Shown here: positions 24,475 to 34,142 of the stretch, piece by piece | Layout: every line of letters starts with the position of its first letter | Numbering within the stretch: position 1 is the stretch's first letter | Source: Rheinheimera sp. | Lineage (GTDB): Bacteria; Pseudomonadota; Gammaproteobacteria; Enterobacterales; Alteromonadaceae | Length of the DNA stretch: 64,000 nucleotides | Direction of reading: 5' to 3' | Assembly (NCBI RefSeq): GCF_030690345.1 | Contig: NZ_JAUYGV010000007.1 | Coordinates: forward strand, 744,001 to 808,000 | The notes under the pieces: generated by a model | What the model was told of the DNA's origin: nothing | Databases searched by the model: none | The model's input: only the letters and a program-made list of their open reading frames with translations | Made by a program: the position numbers and the translations under genes

Positions 24475-25238
24475 AGCAAAAAACCGATCGTAGTTTTGAT
24501 GATATTGCCGCCAAATTCAGCCGCAATATTTATGGCAGTACTAAAGGCAGACTGCGGCAGTTAGTGCTGCTGCGCGATTTGGCACAGCTTGATCTGCTAC
24601 AGCAACCTTGTCAGATCCTCGACGTTGGTGCAGGCCAGGGCCAGTTAGCCCTGACCTTGGCTGCGCAGGGACACAGTGTGCATCTGACCGATATTTCCGC
24701 AGAAATGTTGCACATAGCGCAGCAGCAGGCTGAAGAACATGGGCTGAACAATGTTAGCTTGCAACAGATAGGGCTGTCGGAGCTTGCGGCGACACATCAA
24801 CAGCAGTATTCGTTGGTGTTATGTCATGCCATGTTGGAATGGCTGGCACAACCTGAGTTGGCTATTGCTCAGTTGCGTCGCTTGGTGGCACCCGGCGGCA
24901 TATTATCGCTGATGTTTTATAACAAGGAGGCCAAACGCTTTGGCAATATTTTGTTTGGTAACTTTGATTATGTCGCGGCAGATTTTCAGGTAAAGAAAAA
25001 GGTCAGTTTAAACCCTCAGCATCCGTTAGTGCCGCAGGACGTGCAGCACTGGTGTGAGCAGGCCGGCTTTAGCTTGCTGAGTAAAACCGGGGTGCGCTGT
25101 TTTCATGATTATTTGCGTGATCGCAGCCAGCAACAAAGCCACTTTGAGCAATTACTGGCTTTAGAGCTGCAGTACAACCGCACTGAGCCCTATGCCTCGC
25201 TGGGCCGTTATCAGCATTTGTTGCTTAAAGCTGATTAA
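24471..25238 (+). CDS. cmoM: tRNA 5-carboxymethoxyuridine methyltransferase CmoM
   Basis: A 255-aa class I SAM methyltransferase. CmoM methylates cmo5U34 to mcmo5U in certain tRNAs. The start FDDIAAKFSRNIYGSTKGRL closely resembles E. coli CmoM (SmtA). SAM motif I is LDVGAGQGQLAL (about 45-56); LSLMFYNKE and the C-terminal GVRCFHDYLRD follow as in CmoM. The stop overlaps the convergent tamB stop region. Confidence 0.93.
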   Translation: MKQKTDRSFDDIAAKFSRNIYGSTKGRLRQLVLLRDLAQLDLLQQPCQILDVGAGQGQLALTLAAQGHSVHLTDISAEMLHIAQQQAEEHGLNNVSLQQIGLSELAATHQQQYSLVLCHAMLEWLAQPELAIAQLRRLVAPGGILSLMFYNKEAKRFGNILFGNFDYVAADFQVKKKVSLNPQHPLVPQDVQHWCEQAGFSLLSKTGVRCFHDYLRDRSQQQSHFEQLLALELQYNRTEPYASLGRYQHLLLKAD

Positions 25239-28200
25239 TCAAACTCAAATTTGTAGAGTAAATCAACGGCGTTATCCAAACTGTTTACTGCCTCCAGGTA
25301 CAAATTACGCATTAAGCGGTAGCGCAGGGTAAATTCGCCGACAGCATTAAAAATGCCATAACCGTATTTTACCTGTAGATCGCGCGATAAATAACCGCTT
25401 ACCGTTACCTGAGAGTTATCGCCGGCGCCTGCGGTGTCCAGCGTCAGGTCGCGTACGCCAAAGGCTTCACCTAATTCGCCCACTACAGCTCCGGTAGAGG
25501 AGATTGACATACCAATCAGGCTGGTGGTCAGTGCAGAGCCGGCACTGCCGGAATCACTGCCGATATCACGGCCCATCAGCAGATAGGCCAGCGCATTAGC
25601 CTGGGGTTTGGCCGGCTCGGAAAAAATGCTGATGTTTGGCGCATCAGCCGGGCCGGTAACCCGAATGCCGGCAATCACATCATCTTCCATATTGGCCGGG
25701 TTGCGGATAGCTTCGACGTTTAAAAAAGGCTGGTCGGATGGGCCGTTAAAACTCATTTTACCCTGACGGATCAGTAAGTCCTGGCCATAGGCGCGAAAGG
25801 TACCGTTTTGCAGACTGACATCGCCATTCACCGTGGGTTGCTGCTTGGGCTGTTGGCGCACTCTTAAGTTACCGCTGAGCCGGGTTTCCAGGCCAAAAGC
25901 TGACAATTGCACCCGTCTGCCAAGCACAACATTAATATCGGTTTGCAGGGCAAAGGCAGTTTTTTCTTCTGTGGGTACTGGCTGCAGCTCTTCATCCAGC
26001 AACACCAGATCATCTGATAATGCGATAGCGGTTTGCGGCAAGCTGTCAATGCTGATGCGGGCAAAAGGAATTTGCACCGTGCCGCTAAGTGACGTCAGCC
26101 CGGGTTTGGCGCTCAGGGTTAGATCCGGCGCTATTTGCAGCCGTGCCTGAGGGATTTGCAAGCTCAGCTCATCGCCTTTTACTTTCAATGCCGCTTGCCA
26201 GTTATCTGTTTGTGGCCATTGTGCATCGCCGGCAAGATTAATCTGGCCTTTGCTGGTGCTGACCAGGCCTTCCAGCGTGGCTTGTTGCCCGACAAACTGC
26301 AGTTCTACGTTGGCATCAGTCACATCAAGCGGCGCCTGCTTGCCGGCCAGTTTAAAGCCGCTCAGTGCCAGGTTGCCGTTAATGGCCGGGTTGGTTAAGT
26401 CGCCGCTAAAACGTAAGTCGCTGTTGAGCATGCCGGCAAGTTCACTGCTTTGCTCCAGCAGCGGCTGTAAAAAGGCCAGGCTGAATTTTTGCAGCAGTAG
26501 TGTGCCTTCCAGCTTACGCGAAGAAGACTGTACATCAGTAATAGAGGCTTCTGTTTGTAAGCTGGCGCCATTATCAAATTGCCACTGTAAGCTGCTGTTA
26601 AGGGTATTTTCAGCCAATACGGCATCCAGCGCCCAGTTGTGCCAGCCCAGTTCCAGGGTTTGTTCTGTTTGATACTGCCATTTGCCACTGCCGCCATTGA
26701 GTTTAACCTGTGCTTGCGGCTGTTGGCCTTGTTGCCAGTTGGCGCTAACCCGGGCATCAACATTGCCCTGTAACAGCATCTGTGCCGGCAAAAAGTCACC
26801 CAGTGCCGCCAGCGCAAATTGCTGCAATCTAAGGTCCAGCGCTATATGTTCTGCACTTAGTTTTAGTGGTTTAACGGCGCACAAATTAGCCGGTGCCTGT
26901 TGCCAGCAGTGCGGTTGTACGGTTAACCGCGCATCGGCAAAGCGGTATTCCAACTCTGTGCTGTCAGCCAGCTGCCAGGGACCCAACAGGCTGTCCAAGT
27001 GCGCGGATACCAGGCTGCCTTGCCAATATTCATCAGGTTTGAGGCTGCCGGTCATGTCAATAGCGGCATTGTGCTCAGTACTTGCCAGCTGCAACGTCAG
27101 CTGATGGCGTAATGCCGTGCCGTTCAAGGTCAGGCTAAGCTCGTCAACACTTTGCTGCTGGTATTTGCCGTTGCTGGCTTGTAATGATACTGCCGTTGTC
27201 AGATCCTGCCCGCTGTTTAAGCTCAGATCCGTATCCAGCGTTAACCGCTCCAGGCTGGCATCCTGCCACTGCAGAGCGTTGGCTTCAAGCATGCCTTTAA
27301 GCTGTGGCGTGTCGCGTTTACCGCTTAGTGTTAAGTCAGCGCTGATCTCACCGTTGGCACCGCTTATGGTTTGCGCCAGCGTGGGAATGGCAATCTTCAT
27401 CGCCATCTGCCAGTCTTTATCCACTGCGCCGGTCAGTTGGATCTGGTTTTGGCCATGGCGTAAGGTCAGGCCGGGTGTATCCAGCCGGTAATCACCCAGG
27501 CCGGTGTCGTCGCCGGCAGTGAGGCTGCCTTCAAGCAACAGTTTGTAGTCACGCAAGGTACCGTTAAGCTGCAGTTGTGGCAGCGCCAGTTGCCAACCAC
27601 CTTGCTGTGTAACGTTGCCGCTAAGCTGGATATTGCCATCTAGCTCACCGCTGTAGTCCGGCCAGAACTGCCCTGGTTGAATTTGCGTTAACTGTACGCT
27701 GCCAAGCCAACTTAGCTGCTGTTGCCAATCCAGCTCCACTTTGGCGCTAAGCTCACCGCCAAGGGTGTTAACGGCTAAGTTTTCCAATGTTGCACCATGC
27801 AAAGTGCTGTAGCCGTTTAATTGCACGGTAGTTGGCGGCACTTGTTTACCGCTTAATGCTGAGCCTGCGGCAAAGCGCAGTTGTTCCAGGTTGCCGCTTG
27901 CCTCCACTTGCAACTGGCTAAGCTGTATTTGCGGCTCAGCGCTAAGCGGCCATTGCAGCTGTGCCGCCGTTAAATTGGCTTGCAATGGCAGGGCGTTGTC
28001 CAGCAAATTAAGCCACAAGGACACTTCAGCATCCAGCAGCTCACTGGCATAGGCTTGCAGCTGTAAATCACTCAGATCGCCATCCAGCGTAACGCGTAGC
28101 CGCTGCCCGGCCAGCTCTGTATCTTGCAGCAGCAGCCGTATATCTGCTTTTAGCGGATAATTGCCATTCGGCTCTAACCGGGCGGAGGCATGCAGTGTTG

Positions 28201-28981
28201 CCTGCGGGTGCTTAATATCCAGCTGAGTCAGATTAATTTGCTCCGGCAGCAGTTGCAGGCTGAACGAGAGCTCACTGATACTCTGCGGCAGTGGTTGTTG
28301 CAGGGTGAAATCAGTCAGGCGGAAGCGGTCAATAAACAGACTAAGCGGCAAAGTAATATCAGTCAGCTGTGGCGCCTTGTAGGCAAAGTCAGCATGTGCC
28401 GCGCTATCCGCAGTTTCAGGCAGAGCCAGGGTTACCTGATGCCAGTGTGGCTGATTCAGTTGTACTTTGCTGCCCCACAGCTGAGCGCCGGTCGTAAACT
28501 GTTGCCAGCTTAATTTACTACCGGCAACCAGCACGCTGGCATCGTTCAGCTGCAGTTGCGTAATATCAATGGCAAACGGCAACCATAAACCGGAGCCGGG
28601 GGCGTCTGTTGCTGGCGGATTATCTGTATCGGCGATTTCAAGCTGCATGCCTTGCAATGTCAGTTGTTCGACACAGAGTGTTAAACGTAAAAAACAGCCG
28701 TTGTTAATCTGCAGCGTGCTTTGTTCTAACCTCAGGTTTATGACGTCATCTTGCCAACGCAGGCCGTACAGCGTATTACCGCCCAGCACGCTGCCTTCGC
28801 TGCGCTCTACTGTAAAACCACTGACAAAATGCTGTGCCAGCCAAAGGTTAAAGCTTAACCCGGCAGAGGTGTACAGCAAGGTAAACAGTAAGGCGACAAG
28901 CACAAGGCAAGGCAGCAGCAATGTCCAATGCAGCCATTTTAAGCAACGTTTCAGCCAACGCTTAGTGGTGAGCCAGCTCAT
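25235..28981 (-). CDS. tamB: TamB, translocation and assembly module inner-membrane subunit
   Basis: A 1248-aa AsmA-like protein, close to E. coli TamB (1259 aa). A single N-terminal anchor helix (about 17-38, LLLPCLVLVALLFTLLY) is followed by about 1000 residues of beta-rich repeats predicted to form a periplasm-spanning hydrophobic groove. The conserved C-terminal DUF490 domain (about 930-1248) contains ANALAYLLMGRDIG and ends YKFEFD. It works with TamA in outer-membrane protein insertion and, by more recent work on the family, in phospholipid transport. It overlaps tamA by 4 nt. Confidence 0.95.
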   Translation of the reverse strand: MSWLTTKRWLKRCLKWLHWTLLLPCLVLVALLFTLLYTSAGLSFNLWLAQHFVSGFTVERSEGSVLGGNTLYGLRWQDDVINLRLEQSTLQINNGCFLRLTLCVEQLTLQGMQLEIADTDNPPATDAPGSGLWLPFAIDITQLQLNDASVLVAGSKLSWQQFTTGAQLWGSKVQLNQPHWHQVTLALPETADSAAHADFAYKAPQLTDITLPLSLFIDRFRLTDFTLQQPLPQSISELSFSLQLLPEQINLTQLDIKHPQATLHASARLEPNGNYPLKADIRLLLQDTELAGQRLRVTLDGDLSDLQLQAYASELLDAEVSLWLNLLDNALPLQANLTAAQLQWPLSAEPQIQLSQLQVEASGNLEQLRFAAGSALSGKQVPPTTVQLNGYSTLHGATLENLAVNTLGGELSAKVELDWQQQLSWLGSVQLTQIQPGQFWPDYSGELDGNIQLSGNVTQQGGWQLALPQLQLNGTLRDYKLLLEGSLTAGDDTGLGDYRLDTPGLTLRHGQNQIQLTGAVDKDWQMAMKIAIPTLAQTISGANGEISADLTLSGKRDTPQLKGMLEANALQWQDASLERLTLDTDLSLNSGQDLTTAVSLQASNGKYQQQSVDELSLTLNGTALRHQLTLQLASTEHNAAIDMTGSLKPDEYWQGSLVSAHLDSLLGPWQLADSTELEYRFADARLTVQPHCWQQAPANLCAVKPLKLSAEHIALDLRLQQFALAALGDFLPAQMLLQGNVDARVSANWQQGQQPQAQVKLNGGSGKWQYQTEQTLELGWHNWALDAVLAENTLNSSLQWQFDNGASLQTEASITDVQSSSRKLEGTLLLQKFSLAFLQPLLEQSSELAGMLNSDLRFSGDLTNPAINGNLALSGFKLAGKQAPLDVTDANVELQFVGQQATLEGLVSTSKGQINLAGDAQWPQTDNWQAALKVKGDELSLQIPQARLQIAPDLTLSAKPGLTSLSGTVQIPFARISIDSLPQTAIALSDDLVLLDEELQPVPTEEKTAFALQTDINVVLGRRVQLSAFGLETRLSGNLRVRQQPKQQPTVNGDVSLQNGTFRAYGQDLLIRQGKMSFNGPSDQPFLNVEAIRNPANMEDDVIAGIRVTGPADAPNISIFSEPAKPQANALAYLLMGRDIGSDSGSAGSALTTSLIGMSISSTGAVVGELGEAFGVRDLTLDTAGAGDNSQVTVSGYLSRDLQVKYGYGIFNAVGEFTLRYRLMRNLYLEAVNSLDNAVDLLYKFEFD

Positions 28982-30702
28982 AATTCCGGCCCCAGTGCCA
29001 GGTGCAGTTGGAAACCTTTGCCCGGCTCATCCAGGCCCCAGGCAAAATCAAGCCGTACAGGACCAACAGGGGAAGCCCAGCGCACGCCCAAACCTACACC
29101 TTGCACCCAGTCGGGTTTGTCATCCCAGGCACTACCATAATCACTGAAAGCCGCCAGCCACCAATTACCTTTAACGCGGTATTGGTATTCCAGCGCACCG
29201 GTAACCATATAACGGCCACCGGTCAGTTCATCCTCGCTGTTACGCGGCGATACAGTTTCATAGCCATAACCGCGGATGCTGTTATCACCGCCGGCAAAAA
29301 AGCGCAATGACGGTGGCAATTGTGACAAGCCTTCCATCAGGATGGCGCCGGCATCCACACGGGTAACAAAACGATGGTCATCGCCGGCACTGCCAATCCA
29401 GCCAATCCGGCTACGCAAACGGACAAAACTGGCATCAGAGCCCCAGGCTTCGTCTGATACCTCAACACCCAGCAATAAGCGGTTGGCAGAAGAGGGCATC
29501 GGGCCGCCTGACTGTTTGGTGCGGCTGTAGCTTAATCCGGGCATAATCAGGCTGATGCTGTCATTTTGATCGGCCTGAACAAAATCCTCATACAACCAGC
29601 GGACCGAGGCGGTGCGATACCAGTCGCTTTTCAGTAACCAGTGGCGCTCCAGTGCCAGGTTAGATTCGCGGCTCTCGGTGTCCTGATTATCGCGATTCTT
29701 AAAACCGAGCTGTACCTGATAAAAGTCGTTGGCAACACTGGCCAGTGGCAACTTGTATGCAGCCTCAACACTTTGCTCTATCTCAGACAAGGCCAGCTTG
29801 GTACTCAGGCTGTGGCCGGCTTTATTAAGCCAGGGCTTATTCCAGTTTAGTTTCAGCCGTGTTTTCACATCAGTTGAATAGCCGATACCGGTTTCTATAA
29901 TATTGCGCCGCTCGGGCTCCAGCGCCACGTTAATTGGCAGGCTGAAATCCTGCATCTGTGCGGTATCACCTTCCACCAGTATGGAAGAAAACCAACCGGT
30001 AGTCGCCAGCGCCTGATTAAATTCTCCTAACTGACTGGCCAGGTAGTAATCGCCCTCATTAAAGGGCACTAAAGATTGCAAGCCGGGCTCGGCTATTTGA
30101 TTACCGCTAAAACTGACAGCACCAAATTTGTAACGTGTACCTGAGTTAAAGTGCAGGTGGACAAAAGCCTGGTTTAGCTCAGGCGCTACCTCAAGCCGCG
30201 CCAAATCAAAGTCGGCATCAAAGTAGCCTTTACGCAGCGCCAGGCTTTTCAATGCGCTCTTAAAGCCATCATAAGCGCCGTGGTGCAGTATCTGGCCCTG
30301 CTTGGGCGCTTGCGCCGCCAGCAGAGCGTTAAAATCAGAGTCTGTTGCAGCATCACCGGACACTTGTATATCGCTTTGGTGAATGCGTACCGGCTCACCG
30401 GCTGTTACAGTAATATGCAGTAATTCAGCTTTGGCTTCGTCGTGAGTCAGCGTAATTTCGCTGTGGTAATAGCCCAAAGCTTGCAATGCGGTATGAATTT
30501 CCTGCTGTAGGGTAGTTTGAAAACGCACACCGGGCGTATTATCTGCATCAGAGTATTTTTGCAGATAAATTTCAATATTGTCGCGCAAAGCACCACTTAC
30601 ACCATTGATTTTAAACTGATATGGCTCTGCCGAACGAGCGGGGGAACTTATGCTTAGTATGGCTGCCAGCACAGCAGTTGTCAGGAACCCCGGGGTTTGC
30701 AT
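28978..30702 (-). CDS. tamA: TamA, outer-membrane Omp85-family subunit
   Basis: A 574-aa Omp85 protein (E. coli TamA 577 aa). The start at 30702 gives a clean signal peptide (MQTPGFLTTAVLAAILSI, cut after ARSA); an ATG at 30768 would add 22 residues before it. About three POTRA domains (about 27-270) are followed by a 16-strand barrel with the lid-loop motif region FFAGGDNSIRGYGY (about 470-483). The terminal residue is Leu, with upstream alternating aromatic residues. The first gene of tamA-tamB. Confidence 0.95.
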   Translation of the reverse strand: MQTPGFLTTAVLAAILSISSPARSAEPYQFKINGVSGALRDNIEIYLQKYSDADNTPGVRFQTTLQQEIHTALQALGYYHSEITLTHDEAKAELLHITVTAGEPVRIHQSDIQVSGDAATDSDFNALLAAQAPKQGQILHHGAYDGFKSALKSLALRKGYFDADFDLARLEVAPELNQAFVHLHFNSGTRYKFGAVSFSGNQIAEPGLQSLVPFNEGDYYLASQLGEFNQALATTGWFSSILVEGDTAQMQDFSLPINVALEPERRNIIETGIGYSTDVKTRLKLNWNKPWLNKAGHSLSTKLALSEIEQSVEAAYKLPLASVANDFYQVQLGFKNRDNQDTESRESNLALERHWLLKSDWYRTASVRWLYEDFVQADQNDSISLIMPGLSYSRTKQSGGPMPSSANRLLLGVEVSDEAWGSDASFVRLRSRIGWIGSAGDDHRFVTRVDAGAILMEGLSQLPPSLRFFAGGDNSIRGYGYETVSPRNSEDELTGGRYMVTGALEYQYRVKGNWWLAAFSDYGSAWDDKPDWVQGVGLGVRWASPVGPVRLDFAWGLDEPGKGFQLHLALGPEL

Positions 30703-30850
30703 CGGTATGGAAAAATCCCGTATTAAGAAAATGAAAGAAAAGTGAATGCCGGCGCTATTATGGCGCACAGAGCTTGCTAATGTACACCGTGTTGCATAAA
30801 TCGAGACTGAATAGACTCAGTAATACGGGGATAATACAACAGCATGGTAC

Positions 30851-30877
30851 AACTGAAGGCAGAACTTCAGTTATACT
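30851..30877 (+). promoter_or_regulatory. Candidate operator palindrome and -10 element before the KASIII gene
   Basis: AACTGAAG-GCAG-AACTTCAGTT contains inverted arms ACTGAAG / CTTCAGT and directly abuts TATACT, a good -10 hexamer. A dimeric repressor bound here would block RNA polymerase. The regulator is not identifiable from this sequence. Confidence 0.45.
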
Positions 30878-30928
30878 GCAGCCACTGTAAAAGCGGTAGT
30901 AAAACCGCGATCTGACAAGGGCAGTACT

Positions 30929-32047
30929 ATGAAAAGTGTTGTTATCAGTGGCTCAGGCTTGTTTACGCCAGAGCAGATTATTACCAATGAAGAGTTGGTG
31001 GCCAGTTACAATCTGTATGTTGATCAATTTAATGCGCAGCAAGCCGGGGCTATTGCTTCCGGTGATGTCCAGGCACTGGAGCACTCCAGCAGTGAATTTA
31101 TTGAGAAAGCCTCCGGTATCAAAGCGCGCCATGTGTTGTACAAAGACGGCATTTTAGATGCTGATGTGATGCATCCGTTGTTTCCCCGTCGCAATGAAGA
31201 ACAACCACCGGAAATGGTAGAAATGGCGTTGTCGGCCGCACGTGAAGCACTGGCGCAGGCGAATAAAACCGCAGCCGATATTGATCTGATTATCTGTGCA
31301 GCGTCCAATATGCAGCGGCCTTATCCGGCGTTGTCAATTGAACTGCAGCAGTTACTGGGCGCCGCCGGCTATGCCTTTGATATGAACGTAGCCTGCTCTT
31401 CTGCTACCTTTGCTATCAGCAACGCGGTAAACGCCATTCGGGGTTGTACTGCTAAAGTGGTGCTGGTGGTGAATCCGGAATTTGCCTCACCACAGGTGAA
31501 TTACCGCAGCCGCGACAGTCATTTTATTTTTGGTGATGTGTGTACCGCCACCATTATTGAAGCCGAAGACAGCTGCACAGCAGATAATGCATATCGCATA
31601 AACGGCATGCGGCTGAAAACCGAGTTTTCTAATAATATCCGTTGTGATGTTGGTTACACCGAACATTGTTTCAACGAAATTGATCCGCTGATGCCTTATT
31701 TTAAACAGCAGGGCCGTAAAGTGTTTAAAGAGCTGCTGCCGATAGTGGCAGAGGTAATTCAGGCAGAAATGGCGCTGCAGCAGGTTCAACCGGAGCAACT
31801 GAAACGGCTGTGGTTGCATCAGGCCAATATCAATATGAATATTTTTGCCGCGAAGAAAATTCTTGGCCGGGATCCGCTGCCGGAAGAGGCGCCGCTGGTA
31901 CTGGATACCTATGCCAATACGGCTTCAGCCGGGTCTGTAATTGCTTTTCATAAACATAAGCAAGGTATTAACTCCGGCGAATACGCTATTTTGTGTTCCT
32001 TTGGCGCCGGTTACTCGGTGGGGTGTTTAGTACTGCAAAAGTGCTGA
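30929..32047 (+). CDS. Beta-ketoacyl-ACP synthase III family protein
   Basis: A 372-aa thiolase-fold enzyme of the FabH type. The catalytic Cys is in MNVACSSATFAISNA (about 148-152), His in LHQANINMNIF (about 291), and Asn in the DTYANTASAGS segment (about 325). It is longer than housekeeping FabH (about 317 aa) and lacks its neighbours (plsX, fabD, fabG), so it is probably an accessory condensing enzyme rather than the essential FabH. It begins MKSVVISGSGLFTPEQIITNEELV, with GGGCAG upstream. A palindromic operator candidate lies 52 nt upstream. Confidence 0.88.
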   Translation: MKSVVISGSGLFTPEQIITNEELVASYNLYVDQFNAQQAGAIASGDVQALEHSSSEFIEKASGIKARHVLYKDGILDADVMHPLFPRRNEEQPPEMVEMALSAAREALAQANKTAADIDLIICAASNMQRPYPALSIELQQLLGAAGYAFDMNVACSSATFAISNAVNAIRGCTAKVVLVVNPEFASPQVNYRSRDSHFIFGDVCTATIIEAEDSCTADNAYRINGMRLKTEFSNNIRCDVGYTEHCFNEIDPLMPYFKQQGRKVFKELLPIVAEVIQAEMALQQVQPEQLKRLWLHQANINMNIFAAKKILGRDPLPEEAPLVLDTYANTASAGSVIAFHKHKQGINSGEYAILCSFGAGYSVGCLVLQKC

Positions 32048-32145
32048 GCATAAGTGCCGGGCAAAAATGCAGGGCAAAGCTGCGATATAAAGTTGTGATA
32101 TAGCGAGGCACGAAACGGGCAGCCCGCGCTGCCCGTTGCTGTAGG

Positions 32146-32454
32146 TTACAACCGCACTACTGAGTTGTGATCATAAGACACCGGCGACGGCTGGTAACCG
32201 TCAGCGGCATCATCATTCAGCCAGGTCCCACCGTTAACCAAATAACGGAACTGATAAGCTTTATTTTTTTCTAAATTCAGCGTTGCGGTAAAATCGCCGC
32301 TTTTGCTTTTTTTCATCGGTAACGCAGCCGGATCCCAGTCATTAAACTCACCCAGTAATGCCACCTGGTCAATATTGTCCAACCGGTGCGCCGGAAGCGT
32401 AAAGGTGACTTTGCACAATGGTTTAGTTTTCAAATACTGTTTATTGATGCTCAT
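32146..32454 (-). CDS. Isoamylase N-terminal/CBM48-like glycogen-recognition domain protein
   Basis: A 102-aa single-domain protein. Its core (KVTFTLPA, then VALLGEFNDWDPAALPMKK, FRYLVNGGTWLNDD) matches the early-set carbohydrate-binding module found in AMPK-beta, branching enzymes and isoamylases. It binds glycogen-like glucans by family analogy. There is no catalytic domain and no glycogen gene next to it. It is a stand-alone gene. Confidence 0.85.
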   Translation of the reverse strand: MSINKQYLKTKPLCKVTFTLPAHRLDNIDQVALLGEFNDWDPAALPMKKSKSGDFTATLNLEKNKAYQFRYLVNGGTWLNDDAADGYQPSPVSYDHNSVVRL

Positions 32455-32918
32455 AATGTTTCCCTTAATGTGTGCTCAAAACGGTATAACCTTGTCTATC
32501 ATGTCGTGTCTTTGTGATGAAATAATGACCACTTTGTTTTTCAAATCACCTTAGGGAATTTTCTGCGGTTGCGCAAATAACCCTTTTAAAGGTTGATATA
32601 ACAAAAGCTGATTTTCGCTCTCTGCAGCATAGCATCGCCGTAGTTGTAACAAGATATTATGTACTTTATCCGGCCGCGCTGAGATAACCGCCGGCAAATT
32701 TTGCATTAGTATTGCCTGAATTATGCTGCGCGCCAGCAACTGCAAGCATCTGGTTATGTCAGCACAGTAAAGTTAGCTGGCCCGGCACAGAGTATTTTGG
32801 CTTATTGTTACCTACACTTATACCCGGACTGATACAAAGCGTAACATTCACCGCGTTACTTTCATCCGGCGACGTTTTAGTATGTCGGCGGTAAAACAGC
32901 ATTGTGGAAGATGAAGAT
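32455..32918. other. 464-bp intergenic region before the RND operon
   Basis: This divergent intergenic region must carry promoters for the CBM48-like gene (minus) and the efflux pair (plus). No convincing promoter hexamer pair was found. A 64-codon minus-strand frame (32551-32745) opens with TTG and ends AQPQKIP; its composition is not obviously non-coding, but there is no ribosome-binding site or family resemblance. I see no RNA gene. Confidence 0.5.
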
Positions 32919-34139
32919 ATGGCAGCAAAAATTATAAAAATCGCTATTCCGGTGGTCATTATCGCCGTGGCCGTGGTGGCAGCAATGAGCTTAACCAGCA
33001 TGCGCAAACCGCCGGAGAAAAAAGAAGAACAACGCCCGGCTATTTTGGTAAATGCTGATGCAATAGCGCCACAAGATTTAGTCTATCGCATTCAGTCGCA
33101 AGGCACGGTGCAACCGAAGTTAGAAACCAACTTAAGCTCTGAGGTTAACGGTCGTATTGTTGCCGTGGCAGACAATTTTGTTGAAGGCGGTTTTTTTAAC
33201 AAAGGTGATTTGTTAGTGCGGGTGGAGCAGGCAGATTATCAAACTAACGTTAAAGCGGCAGAGGCCAGCCTGGCCAATGCGCAGTCGGCATTAGAAGAAG
33301 AAAAAGCCCGTGGCCGTGTTGCTGAAGAAGAGTGGCGCTCCTTTACTGCCGGTAAAGCACCTGAGTTAGGCTTACGCCGGCCACAACTGGCGGGCGCGTT
33401 GGCCACAGTGCGCTCAGCTGAAGCCGAATTAGAGCGCGCACAGCGCGATTTGGCCCGTACTGAAATTCGTGCGCCTTATTCGGGAATGGTAAAAAGCCGC
33501 GATGCTAACCTCGGGCAGTTTATCAGCCGTGGTACCAGTGTCGGCATGATTTACGGCACCGACGTGGCTGAAGTTCGTCTGCCGCTGACCGACAACGATT
33601 TAGCCTTTTTACAAGTGCCGGATTTCACTGACGACAGCATTGAACCGGAAGTGATTTTAACCGCCGCAGTAGCCGGCCGAATTATGCAATGGCCGGCAAA
33701 GCTGGTGCGTACCGAAGGCTTACTGGATGCGCGCAGCCGGGTTATTTATGCCGTGGCTGAAGTGACCGACCCTTACCAGCGTCTGAGTAAAAAACAAGCG
33801 CCATTGCGCTTCGGTCGTTTTGTCCAGGCGCAGATACTCGGCGATGCCACCGAGCAGGTGGTTGTGGTGCCACGGCATTTACTGTTAGCACAGCAGCAGG
33901 TACTGGTGGTGGATAAAGATAACCAGTTGCAGTTCCGTGCGGTAGTAACAGAACGCACAGATGAACACTCGGCTTATATCCGCTCCGGCTTTGCAGAAGG
34001 CGACAGGCTGGCCACCTCGGCTATCGCCAACCCGCTGGCCGGCACCCTGGTGCGGGTTGCTGCTGATGAAGCAGTGCAGGTGGCAGAAGATGCGGAAAAA
34101 ACTGATGCTGCAGTGCTGACCAGCCAGGTTAAGGAGTAA
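32919..34139 (+). CDS. RND efflux periplasmic adaptor (membrane fusion protein)
   Basis: A 406-aa HlyD/AcrA-type adaptor. An N-terminal membrane anchor (about 5-27, IAIPVVIIAVAVVAAMSLT) is followed by the lipoyl/barrel-sandwich half (GTVQPKLETNLSSEVNGRI), a short helical hairpin rich in Ala/Glu, the second lipoyl half with IRAPYSGMVKSRDANLGQF, and beta-barrel domains. ATG 32919 has GGAAG upstream and is preferred to the GTG at 32904, five codons earlier. The permease starts 3 nt after the stop. Confidence 0.9.
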   Translation: MAAKIIKIAIPVVIIAVAVVAAMSLTSMRKPPEKKEEQRPAILVNADAIAPQDLVYRIQSQGTVQPKLETNLSSEVNGRIVAVADNFVEGGFFNKGDLLVRVEQADYQTNVKAAEASLANAQSALEEEKARGRVAEEEWRSFTAGKAPELGLRRPQLAGALATVRSAEAELERAQRDLARTEIRAPYSGMVKSRDANLGQFISRGTSVGMIYGTDVAEVRLPLTDNDLAFLQVPDFTDDSIEPEVILTAAVAGRIMQWPAKLVRTEGLLDARSRVIYAVAEVTDPYQRLSKKQAPLRFGRFVQAQILGDATEQVVVVPRHLLLAQQQVLVVDKDNQLQFRAVVTERTDEHSAYIRSGFAEGDRLATSAIANPLAGTLVRVAADEAVQVAEDAEKTDAAVLTSQVKE

Positions 34140-34142
34140 GGC

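Noticed and set aside
26250-28513. Several long plus-strand frames inside tamB
   Set aside because: They are antisense shadows of the tamB coding frame and have no ribosome-binding sites or family-like sequence.
32551-32745. A 64-codon minus-strand gene between the CBM48-like gene and the RND operon
   Set aside because: TTG start, no ribosome-binding site, no family resemblance. Mentioned in the intergenic entry only.
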